Shown: positions 52,501 through 62,768 of the stretch, piece after piece | Position numbering within the stretch: position 1 is the stretch's first letter | How the letters are laid out: the number at the start of each line of letters is the position of its first letter | Origin: Cruorifilaria tuberocauda | Lineage: Eukaryota > Nematoda > Chromadorea > Rhabditida > Onchocercidae | NCBI GenBank assembly: GCA_013365365.1 | Contig: JABVXU010000104.1 | Span: forward strand, 88,155 to 152,154 | Reading direction: 5' to 3' | Length of the DNA stretch: 64,000 bases | The notes under the pieces: model-generated | Databases searched by the model: none | Seen by the model: only the letters and a program-made list of their open reading frames with translations | What the model was told of the DNA's origin: nothing | Program-made: the position numbers and the translations under genes

Positions 52501-53697
52501 GTAAGAAAATGAATTGAAGCTAATTAATTAATCTTTGCTTCTTTTGAAACATTGCTTTTAACTGAAAAAATATGCAGTAGTATTAAGTCATAACTTTTCT
52601 CCACTAAAGTTATACAACTAAAATAGAATTTGGAAACTTTCATCAATTGAAAAAGAAAAGTGAAAATTTATAACAGTACAGATTGGGTTCAATGCGCATT
52701 TCACCAACGCTTGGAATTGTTTGGAATAACGAAATGGATGATTTCTCGATTCCCGGACAACCGAATTCCTACGGATTTGCACCAGCGCCAGCAAATTTTA
52801 TCCAACCTGGAAAAAGACCATTAAGCAGCATGTCACCTATAGTTATTTATAATAAAGATACAGGAAAGGTAAAAGTTTTTCGAGGAAAATCATTGATGCA
52901 TAAATTTTTAACCAAAATGATAGATGTTACTTAAGAGTTTCATGAAATTCCTTCTTAGGTACTTTTTACTGCAATTAAACTACAAATGTTATAAATAATG
53001 AAGATATCTCGGGAAATAGATTTCAGGTAGGTCACGATTTTGATAGATTAAATTTGAATTATTCAAAATTAATGAAATTTATTTAATGAGTAATATTTCA
53101 CGATTTGTTAATACTATTAGCAATATATTGCATTCTGATAACTTTGTACTTCTAAAAACCTAAGTAACAAATTACTAATTATATATTTTCAGGTGAAAAT
53201 GGTTATTGGTGCATCCGGCGGTTCATATATTATTTCAGCAGTAGCACAGGCCTCTGTACTAAGCCTTATTTTTAACGAGACAATTAAGGAAGCTGTTGAT
53301 TGGCCACGTTTTCATAATCAATTTTTGCCTCCAAGAACTTTATACGAATCTTCGATACCTCAGGTAATTAATTACCTTGCTATTAATATATTAACTGTCA
53401 TTAATAAAATATGAAATTATAACAAATATGGAGAAGTGGATGTGTGGTCAAAACATGTTAGTTTCTTTACTATTACTATACTAATTAATTCATGATCATT
53501 GATGTCCATGATCATTGTAATAAAATTATGAAATTAAGGAAATTATAACAAATTTGGCCAATGAACGGAATCAAAACATGTCAGTAACTCCGAAATTGAG
53601 AAATGTCGTACAGGCACTTGTAGTAAGTAAAGATGGTTACATTTATGGAAATAGTGATTTTCGACGGGAAACAGCGAGTTTTCCGGCCGGATTTTAG
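46552..53697 (+). CDS. ggt: Gamma-glutamyltransferase (glutathione hydrolase), type II membrane ectoenzyme
   Basis: Thirteen exons: 46552-46644, 46984-47141, 48009-48131, 48737-48834, 49138-49336, 49661-49788, 50845-50886, 51041-51196, 51462-51618, 51954-52121, 52682-52868, 53193-53363, 53539-53697; 1839 bases, 612 residues, phases consistent. The enzyme cleaves the gamma-glutamyl bond of glutathione outside the cell and transfers the glutamyl group to water, amino acids or peptides. Residues 1-25 form a hydrophobic anchor (GLLLASTTALFFASTVTLAT). Family motifs follow: GGNAIDATIAALICIGVVNP, LGGGFLMTIY, the substrate-binding Arg in VNARETAP, FQPSIELASKGFP, the nucleophile in DDHGTSHVSA (Thr about 418), NNEMDDFS, RPLSSMSP and GASGGS. 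All key residues known from human GGT1 are kept, so the enzyme should autocleave and be active. The upstream TTTCAG at 46538 suggests trans-splicing; an in-frame ATG does not precede 46552. A near ATG at 46539 is out of frame. C. elegans has several such genes and I cannot tell which is the orthologue. Confidence 0.95.
50014..50307 (+). CDS. Possible nested small gene in transferase intron 6
   Basis: A 97-codon open frame lies wholly within the 49789-50844 intron, on the same strand. Its ATG is two bases after a TTTATCACAG acceptor, the arrangement seen at trans-spliced starts here, and AATAAA follows at about 50364. The protein is lysine-rich at first (KRRENSSEKKIQTKK), then less biased (LFTDILNEFPSISQILLP, INGMFFDDICRERK). 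I recognise no family. In DNA this AT-rich such a frame can arise by chance. Confidence 0.3.
   Translation: MEFKYNVIFGSDNFKRRENSSEKKIQTKKNDFKMNCLRKKVKRILFTDILNEFPSISQILLPSEKNSEINGMFFDDICRERKTATKITGLLEFGKKF
53404..53462 (+). repeat. Decayed duplicate of the start of transferase exon 13
   Basis: GAAATTATAACAAAT at 53413 recurs at 53539, the first bases of the last exon, and both are followed about 30 bases later by TCAAAACATGT. The preceding bases (AATAAAATATGAAATTA and AATAAAATTATGAAATTA) also match. The upstream copy lies in intron 12 and has diverged in the middle, so this appears to be a local tandem duplication spanning an acceptor and the start of the exon. Confidence 0.55.
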
Positions 53698-55223
53698 CAG
53701 CATATCAGATACTTTGTCCCTTATCTTTTGTATGCTAAACTTTAGCTAATATCACTTTTAATTTAGAATTTCATCATAAACAGGTAATAATTAAATAAAA
53801 CTTTTTGTGAGGGAATGCACAATTTTTTGATTTAAATTATTTATTTAATATAACTTCTAATCATTGAATGTTCTAGAAATTCCGACATTTTCCTTACTTG
53901 TACTTACTTATGTATATAGTCTATTATTTGCCTTTGTTCATTATAATCAACCATTCAGTGTTCACCAAAATTACTTCAATTTAATTTAATTTATTGTAAA
54001 AATTTGAATTTAGCTGATATAACCTTTACCACTTCATAATTTATAACTTTTTCGCTCTGTCAATTATACCTTCTTTTTCAATTTTCTTTAATTTAGAATA
54101 GAAAATCGAAATTTAAGGGGCTAAGAAAAGATCTGAAAATTGTATGATCAAATAACTGAAATAAGTTTTTTCCGACAAGCTTATTAACAAAATCATTTAA
54201 TTGCAGCATTTTATCAGCACCTGTAAAGCTTTACTTTCGTTTGGTTTGGCATATTTTCATACTTTTGTGATAATTTTTGTTTTTCTTGAGCTCCCAATGT
54301 CCCACTGCTTGAACAAGCTGAATCCTTCAAGCAATGGAAATGTTATCGGTATTTTTTTTCCGTTCTATTATGAACTCAATTAATAACAGCGTCCTGATTG
54401 GTAATTATATTATCAAGAGAAAAACTGTCCCGAGGAAGAAAGAAAGTATTTTTGAATAGAAATGATATTATAATTCAGTTTGTCCTAGCCTTATAATTTC
54501 ATGTTGTAGCTAAAATGACAATGTAATAATCGAAATCCAGCTAAGTTATGGTACTTCTTGATATGAACCTGCAGAGAAACGTACGAGAACTGTATTGACG
54601 ATAGTATTTGGAGTTGGAAATGAAAAATAAACAAGAAATTTATCTTTATTAATAACATACGATCATTTCAAATGCAAATGCACTGCTTAAACTTTAAGTA
54701 ATGTCCACAAATTTCAATACTAAAACAATGGATATCATATCACAACAGCACTGATAATCAGTTCATGCATATTATTGTATTTGTAAAAAAGTGACAATAA
54801 TGAAATAATGTACAATTTAAAATATTTATAGCTATGATTTAATAATGTGAACATTGAAAAAATTATTTTTGTTATTCTCAAAATGACAGTGTATGGAAAT
54901 GAAAAGATGAAAAATATATAAGAAAGAAACGACGGTGAATACAAACATCGTTTAAATTATAATTCTTACCATGAAAGTTCAATTAGAAAACTCTAAATCG
55001 ATTAGTTACGAATAATTAAATTATGTGAATTATATTATTGTAATATATACGCATGTGTATGAAATGTACATTACAAGTAAAATATTTTACTATTCAACTA
55101 ATGAAAAATTGATAAGAAATTATGGGATATATAAAATAAGATAATCGATCAAATGACATTAAAAGAAATGTTATCATCGATAACGTGTCGATACATGATT
55201 GTTCGTTTGCACTATTGGAATGT
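53698..55223. other. Spacer between convergent genes
   Basis: Holds the 3' ends of the transferase (AATAAA at 53794-53799, about 100 bases after the stop) and of the minus-strand gene. I see no gene in it. Confidence 0.6.
53794..53799 (+). terminator. Poly(A) signal of the transferase gene
   Basis: AATAAA 97 bases after the stop codon, the first such motif downstream. Confidence 0.55.
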
Positions 55224-57478
55224 TCAAGCCAGAAAGTCGTTGGACGATTCGACGATACTATCATTCACTTGGCTTAATTTTCGTTTTAACGGTACGAAAC
55301 AGTGCGTACTTATTGTACTAATTGTCATATTACCAACAAAAAGACCGCAACCATAGCCAACTATTCGTGGATCTATATGTTCACTGATTTCTACATCTGC
55401 CCTGAAGAGTAATCTCCCTATTACTGTTATACACTGATTATTCCAATTGCTATTTTTCACTTTCGAACATTGCAAAACAACTTCATGAAACTGCGAATAT
55501 CAAATTTACCTGTATCCACGATACCACCTTTCAGTAACAAATTTGAGTGACAGATGCTCTAAGATCATTCTACGATGTTTCGTTTCTGGATCAATATCCA
55601 GTTTCATGATTACATCATCAAACTGAAAATCATTATTACTTTATGTTAATTGTTGACGTTATCACTGTATAACGTTATCATGCAAATGATCAGTATTAGT
55701 CCGATTTGAAATACAACAATTATTACTTGTTTGATTCGATTCTTTTAGAATACTTAAATATTAATAAAGGTCAATAATCTTTAGTCTTAGGAAAAGAAAA
55801 ATAGAAAGATGAAAAATGAACTTTGAAATCATGATTAGTTTCGCTATCTAATAAATTAATATTTGCTGATACAATCGTTGACTGTTGTTTTTCTTCTGGA
55901 ACAACGTAACCACGTAATGAAAAGCACTTGTCATTTTTATCAGTTAACACACCCTGAAATGACCTGTGATCATAATATCAGTTTAATATATGAATTTACC
56001 TTTGACATCCTTTTGAAAATTAAAAAAATAGAAATTAATGCTAAAATTTGGTGGAAAACGTATAAAGTCGAGAGATAATCATAAACTATTAATTCTTGAG
56101 ATCATAAATTCTGTGAATCTACATATAATGAAATACTTTTTTCCAAAATGCTTTCAAGCATTTAAGTTTCCGATTTAATTCTAATTTAAAGTATATCTTT
56201 TATGAAAACTTTTAGTGTAATAAATAGTGCTTATAATACTTTCATAATGTTAGAGTTAAAAAATAAATCCACAAATTAAGAAATAGCTACTCGGAAGTGA
56301 TTTAAATTATCTTTTTCAAGAAGAAACAGTACACGGACGGAAGTGAAAATTGACATCTTTTTTAGTTTAACAAAAAAGTCATCTTTAATTGCTAATAATA
56401 AAACACTATTAATTTTCACTATAGTTTAAACAGAACATAGAAGTTACAGAAGAAAATACTTGCGGTTACAGAAAAAAATACTTTATAGAAGAAAATACTT
56501 GCGTGCAACTTATTTTTTGAAAGTTCAAATCAAATAATCGATTAAAATTGTTAAACTACCTTTACTTTCTTTACCATGCTGCTTTTCTATTCGCTAACAT
56601 TTGGTAATTTAATGAAAAATTTACCGGAATGTGTTTGCACCAATGTTCCCCTTATCTATAATTATTTCATAATGATAAGTTAAAATGATAACCCATTGAT
56701 ATGCATCAAAGTGTGATACCATTTTTATGCATCCTTCCATCAAATAAACTTTACTTTTGTGTATATAATAGTTTCATTGTTATTTAGAATTTTGAAATAA
56801 TTTCGAATCATTTCTTGAAAATTTTCCAATAAAAGTATTTCCCTGATAGACAGGTTTGTTGCCGATGGCACTATTTCATTTATTAAATACGGAGAAGTAA
56901 TTAAAATGAAGAAGGTTTTTGTGGGAGAATTCATGCCAAATTGTCAAAATCTTGTCATGACATTTTTACTACAGTTCTTTCGGAGAAAATAATACTCTAA
57001 TTTGTTTAGAGAAAAGAAACTTAAAACATATTGTTATATTACTGCAATTAAAAGCAAAAAAAAGAATGACAAATTAAATTAAGGACATAATTAGAAAGAG
57101 AATTAAGAAAATTCGATGAATATCTTGCCTGTAACTTCTTGGCTTTTTCATCATATACGATCCGTGCAGTACCAACAATATCTGCTTCATAAATAATACT
57201 GGCTGAACTTTTGCGTTGAGATCTTCTGAAATTATTTCACAAATTGCATAAATTATTCTAGTAATTTAAACTTGATTAACTTGATTTAAGTAACAAGTAT
57301 ATGTAAATCATCCATGATATGAAATATTCTGAAGATAATAAATGAAATAAAAGATGATTTCTGAGTGCTGAGAAAAAAGTATGAAATTTGGTTAAAAATT
57401 GGATTTTAATTTTAAATTAATCAACATTTTGAACTTTTAGTTTGATTAAATTAAAAAATGAAATACGTACCTAAGCAT
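55224..57478 (-). CDS. Unrecognised 175-residue protein, five exons
   Basis: Exons in transcript order: 57478-57471, 57225-57129, 55953-55822, 55622-55510, 55401-55224; 528 bases, phases consistent. The protein begins MLRRSQRKSSASIIYEADIV, continues with GTARIVYDEKAKKLQ, then SLRGYVVPEEKQQSTIVSAN, then a charged helical stretch (KHRRMILEHLSLKFVTERWY), then VEISEHIDPRIVGYGCGLFV. I do not recognise a family. No signal peptide or membrane segment is evident. The intron after exon 2 would start with GC (CAG then GCAAGA), a rare but known donor type; a GT donor further on would add 18 to 20 residues. The 8-base first exon is inferred from phase and is the weakest part; the real start may be further upstream. 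Lies convergent to the transferase and divergent from the S35 gene. Confidence 0.6.
56448..56503. repeat. Short direct repeats in an intron
   Basis: AGAAGAAAATACTTGCG occurs at 56448-56464 and 56487-56503, with a degenerate third copy between. Lies in intron 2 of the 175-residue protein gene. Confidence 0.7.
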
Positions 57479-58628
57479 AACTATTCTTCTCCAATAATGA
57501 TGATAAGATAAATGTCAGGATCTTTCTTCTTTTACCTATTTTTGCTAAAAATGAAACAACGCACACTTTCTACTTCTATTGCGTAATACATATGATAGAA
57601 TAATTAGGTCGAAAATGTTCATTCATTTGATAATACTGATACGAACAGTTTGTGTTTTCCTGATCATCAGATTGACTTCTTCACTCCGTACTTTTCAGAT
57701 CTCCTGATTTTTCCTATTTCCCAAAAAACATTTCCTTCCTTACTTCTAAAATCATAAATTATTTACATGTCCAGTGAAGTTTTCAAATTTCTCTAAAAAT
57801 TTCTCAAATATCAAAATTTCAACTAAATAATGAAAGAAGTAATATTTGAACTATAGAGAAAAAAAGAAGTGAAAAAAGAAAAGCTGGAATAAAGTACTAA
57901 TCAATTCTCTGGAATGAATATCAAGCAGTATACAGCTGTCTCGAATGTTGTAATATGAAGAAGTTTGCGGTAAACGAAACGAATGGAACTTTTCAACTGA
58001 CTGAAAGCAACTTTCAATTTCACCTGTTATTTATTAATTCTTGACAAATATTTTGCATCTCACATATATCGATTTCTTTGTGGATGGCTTACAAGTCATT
58101 CAGAATTTTTTTTTCAAAAATTTCAATCTTCTTTTGATGGATCAGAAAGAGTGAAAAAAGTTTTTTCTTTTTTTCCTCTCCAACAGCTAATCTAACAATG
58201 GATATTTTTTGTACTTACTCTCTCCTTTCAATTTTATGTTCTATAAGCTAGCGAAATTTCAAAAATTTCATTTTTACTATTTATTTCTTTTACTTTTTAA
58301 CACAGGACTTCTTTCCTTTCTGGACAGTAAAATATATCGAATTGTTATCATTCAAATGAAGCAAAAAAGTTTATTGATTGGTTTAATTTAAGATTTCATT
58401 ATCAAATAAGAAAGAAAGGAAAACGAGGAAATATATTATTAAGAAAAGTATTTACTTCGCTATCTAATGTTACAAAATAATTCAAAGAAAATTATCTTAC
58501 TTCAAAGAAAGGTTGAATTGAAGAAAAAATTGCATTTTAATTACCTTAAATTACTTTAATCTACTACCGTATTTTTGTATAAATTTCCATGGTTGCTTTA
58601 ATTTGCTTGCATTTCAGTTTTTTTTTAA

Positions 58629-58672
58629 TTCAATTTATTATACAATTTACATTTCAATTTATTATACAATTT
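58629..58672. repeat. Two copies of a 20-bp direct repeat
   Basis: TTCAATTTATTATACAATTT occurs at 58629-58648 and 58653-58672, period 24. Confidence 0.85.
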
Positions 58673-58742
58673 GCTTGTATTTTTACTTCCTTTCTTTCAA
58701 CGAAAACATTATGCTATTTAAGATGATAATGGCAAGTTGAAT

Positions 58743-58880
58743 TTATGAGAGATACAGAACAATTAACTTTAACAGATCGATGAGATTCAAAGTAAACAAG
58801 TTGTAGTCGAACTCAGCATCTAACCCAATCAATTTAACATTTCTTGGGGATCCAATGTTAGCGGTGCCATCTATTATCAT
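58743..58880 (-). other. Coding-like open frame, minus strand
   Basis: Reads MIIDGTANIGSPRNVKLIGL then DAEFDYNLFTLNLIDL and stops. The frame stays open about 9 codons upstream of the ATG. An overlapping frame gives MAPLTLDPQEMLN after a TAG acceptor-like site. I could not join either to other exons with confidence. Possible exon of a minus-strand gene or a relic. Confidence 0.2.
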
Positions 58881-59014
58881 GCATTTTTCAAGGATAGGTA
58901 TTTGAACGATTTATAATCTTTCCTTTAGCCTATCCCCAACTATATTTTGAATTTTTAGCATTAACGTAAATAAACTTTTCTGTGGCAAAATTGGAAAGAT
59001 TACAATTTGATTGA

Positions 59015-59101
59015 TCAAACAATCGCAATTGGAGCACGAACCGTTGCCAATGGCTCAAATTCTTCCAATGCCAAATTGTTCACACTTTGGCCACTCTCCA
59101 T
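59015..59101 (-). other. Coding-like short open frame, minus strand
   Basis: Reads MESGQSVNNLALEEFEPLAT then VRAPIAIV and a stop, with a possible donor (ACG then GTTCGT). The opposite strand is also open here for over 60 codons, so strand and reality are uncertain. It could be a 5' exon belonging to the 175-residue gene or an independent relic. Confidence 0.2.
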
Positions 59102-59496
59102 AATTTATCTGGTCATGGAACAATATTGTGATTCGCGATCGATATGGTATCATATTTCGTTGATCTTGTAAATCTCTCGAGAATCCTCATATGCTTTCTG
59201 CTTATGTTTTACTGTTTGAGCAACTCTTGTTTCCGTAAAATTTGACAAATGCCTATATTCTGATTTAAATGCCAATTTGCATCTTCGCTAGCTTATTGCT
59301 TTTTTTCTCATTTTACTACCTAAAATCATATGTCACTTCAAATCTTATGGCTTTTTATATTTTTATTGATTTCCTTTTTGATTGAATAATTCAATTTTCT
59401 CTTGCATGAATATCGTTACAAATTCAAGCTTGTTTTGTATTTTAGTTTACAAACATGCAAATCAGTGTTCCATAATTCCAGGTTGCAAGGGGAGAT

Positions 59497-62400
59497 ATGT
59501 TAATAATACGAATTTATGCACGGTTTCGACTGGATGCAAATGCATGTCGATTGCAATCGACATTAGCCGAACAGATGAAACAAGCTGTTTTGGGAATTAA
59601 TCCTGAAGATAGTGAAGAAGACCAAAAGCGAATTTTGAATGAGCAGCGAGATAGTAAAGTAATATTTAATATTAATTCTCATATTGACCAACTATTAAGT
59701 CGATAAAAATAAGATTATGAAAACAGGATCAACGCATTCCGAAAATTTTTTGTTTATCTCAAAGAAAAGGCTTCGAATTGGATAAGTTAGAAGACAAGTT
59801 AATAGTTCACCTTATATTATTCACCAGTATTGCTAATTCTAGTGATCAAGTCGAGAAATAAATTAACCGGTTAAAATAATTAATGGTACTGATCGTAATA
59901 GTTTATTATTGAAATTGAGCAGTCTTTTGACATTCCAAAATAAAAAACAACTTTCTTAGAACTTTCTTTTTCTTAAAATAAGAAACAAGTAATCGTTGTT
60001 TAAAATTTTGTGAATTTTGTAGGGTGAGCCATTCCGTCCTGTATTTTTGGGCCCAAAACGCAAATTACGCATGCAGTTAAGCATCGAGAAGGAAACAGGC
60101 CAAATAAAAGTGCAAAATTTACCCCGTGGTGATATATTTCAACGAATGATGGTGAGTGAATAGCATTTTGTTTCTCTGCTGAACTAACATTGTGCATATC
60201 ATTATTTTGAATAACAAAACTTGAACAAATTGATAAAGAACTTGAGTAAGATATATAGATATAATCGTTATCATCTCAATTAAAGAATTTTAGTTGCATT
60301 AATTAAGCAAGAAATTACCTTATGTATCTGTCTGTATCCAAAGCAGAACACTGCCTTGATGAATTTTCAAATCAGTGTATTGAATTATATCTTGTCAGGA
60401 GAAGATTTTGAAGTTTTTCTTCTGTTTTATGTCCGTATATGTTGTTTCTCAAATATGCTAGGCTTAGTTTCAATCTTAAATCTGTTTTTTCGCACTAGTA
60501 ATACACATAATTTAGAATTAAAATTAAAGAAATATTTAGGTTCGTCGGCCGCGAAAGGAAGAAATGAGCACCGAACAAGACTGGCCAAGTGTTTGGCCAG
60601 TAGCACGTTCATTCCGATCCTCTGTGGTTCCACTTCCAGTTCGAATGGGTGCTAGGAGGCATCCCGAAAGGAGAGCACCGTTCAAAACGGTAGTTTAATT
60701 TTTGATGTGACTGTACAGTACTTTTAGTCGGGCTTCTTTCTAAAAGTGTTGCGACTCATAACATTTTTTAGCATGAAAATCAACTGCACATTTCGCGGTT
60801 TATTTGCACATTTGCAAGAATTATGAAATATTTTCATTTCAGGAGGGCAATTTGGAATTAGTCAAAATACCGAATTTTCTCCATCTTACTCCAAAAGCTA
60901 TTGAAAGGCATTGTAATGCAATCAAAAGTCTGTTTAATTTTGATACTTATTCTCAGCAAAATTTAGTTTAATTTGCAATTAAAATTGCAAACCTCTGTGA
61001 CAAGCTTGCATATTCCTACGTAGGATTAATGTGTTACAGTAAATGAGCAAGTGGGAATATTTAAATCTTTACATATAGTAACCTGCAGTTTTGTTCTGTT
61101 ACTTACTTTTCGCGTTTCAGAATTTTGTACAAAATGGCCGGAAAAATTGGATGCGAAAACATGTCAGAAATTCTTTCCTTTAACAATGTCTTACTGCGAT
61201 TATGTACATCAGAGTAACTCGTTACGTGATATGCGTTCACGTGTCATTACTATTCATCTGAAGTTATCTGCACTTCATTTGGATGAGCATGCTGTCGATA
61301 AATTGATTCGACTAGCAGGAGATAGATATAATCGTGAAAATGATGTACTTACAATTATAACTGACAGGTGAGCATTTTAATTTTTTTTCTCCTAATTTTT
61401 GTATTTTTTTTATATTTCATCACGTTTTAATTCACTTTTTATACTATTACGCTCCAGGAAATTATGTATGCATATTTTTTGAAACTTATGATTTTTTTGA
61501 TATCTTAGAAAAGATACAAAAATAAATCGATACAAATTTCGAACTAAATTTCCATCAATTCGAGTTGAATTTCATAAGATTTCAGGTGTCTTACAAGAAA
61601 ACAGAATTATGATTATGCTATGTATCTTTTGATTGCTTTATATAGTGAGTCTTGCGTAAGTTTATCGCTTTTTGTGTTTAGGATTCTTATGGAATCTAAA
61701 ATCATGCAATTATTCATAGAAATAATGCATTAAAATTATGGCAAAAATCTACATTTTTTGTTGATGTTTCTAGCTACCAAAAAAGGGAAAGCGGAAATTC
61801 GTACCTCATAATTTCTGGAATGTGCTTTAAATATGGAAAAAAATGTTTTGAATCATTAGCTTTGCAGAAATTCGAAGATTGGGAAATGAAGAAATTCGAG
61901 GATATCCGATTGACATCACGAACCACTGATTTCAAAGGTTCAAAAATGGAAAATGACTTGCAAAATTTGCTTAGTAATATAAAGGATGAAAAGGTATTGC
62001 TTCACAGTTTTTAGACTGCAGTTCATTTTGCTCTCTGTCTTTTTAGAAAGAATTACCTGAAGAAATGGATAGCACTTGATTACTTTCGCTAGCACTAGCT
62101 TGTCTACAACATTTCTGAATTCGGGAATTTTCGGCATAACGAAATGGTGTCTTATTTTGACGCTGAATTTTGATTCTGATTGTAAATAATTTTCATTTAA
62201 AGGATTAATTTCAGAGTAATGAAACAATTGAAAGACAAACAATCGACTCGCAACTCAAGGAATTTAGTAAATCATGGGAAAATTATAGGAATAATGTATG
62301 CATATTTGTAGATTTGTTTATAATGCTATGAGATAAAAACTAGCTAATGTTTAGTTTTATTACGAAAAAATATTAATGCATGTTTTGGAAATCTATGATC

Positions 62401-62768
62401 ACTTACTGACTCTAATTGTTATATTTTCAAATAAATTTCTAGTTACTGTATGTATTAATTTTCATTTTTATTAATTGAAACATTCCAAATTTTTTTTAAA
62501 TATAATATTCGGTCAAATTCTTTTTTTTTGTTGAAAACTTCCTTAAAAAACTCTAATAAAAATTATATATGATGCAAAGATAATAGATGATTTTTATACT
62601 TTTTACTTCATCCACGGACATATTAAGTTTGTGAAAATGATCTATAAGTTAAATGGATTTCAGAAAGAAACATTCGAAACAGTTCGCAATTATGCAGAAT
62701 CTATCAAAAAATTACTTGGTATTTCGCAATTATTGGATCAAAAGACTATTAGTACATCGTCGTCATAA
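59497..62768 (+). CDS. mrps-35: Mitochondrial small ribosomal subunit protein S35 (mS35)
   Basis: Nine exons: 59497-59658, 60023-60151, 60540-60689, 60843-60927, 61121-61367, 61586-61655, 61868-61993, 62215-62295, 62664-62768; 1155 bases, 384 residues, phases consistent. The protein is a structural component of the mitochondrial small ribosomal subunit. Diagnostic stretches shared with animal MRPS35: [89 protein letters not shown] and [16 protein letters not shown], with a C-terminal helix [10 protein letters not shown]. Residues 1-25 ([20 protein letters not shown] and on) are Arg-rich with one acidic residue, suiting a mitochondrial targeting peptide. The ATG lies 16 bases after an ATTCCAG acceptor, consistent with trans-splicing, although that exon is open upstream so an earlier coding exon is possible. 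The N-terminal part before DWPSV is about 45 residues longer than in vertebrates. Confidence 0.93.
62047..62079 (+). CDS. mrps-35: Possible alternative last exon of mrps-35
   Basis: After exon 61868-61993 there is a 53-base intron ending CTCTGTCTTTTTAG. The following in-phase sequence reads [10 protein letters not shown] and a stop. It has no GT donor before the stop, so it can only be a terminal exon, giving a protein lacking the last 62 residues. The main form, skipping to 62215, restores the C-terminal helix seen in other animals. Confidence 0.35.
   Translation, partial: KELPEEMDST

Larger units (their letters stand above)
57479..59496. other. Divergent spacer with possible minus-strand exons
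   Basis: Between the minus-strand 175-residue gene and the S35 gene. Most is AT-rich. Two less AT-rich blocks (58743-58880 and 59015-59101) have protein-like minus-strand frames, listed separately. A 20-bp direct repeat with a 24-bp period lies at 58629-58672. Confidence 0.5.
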
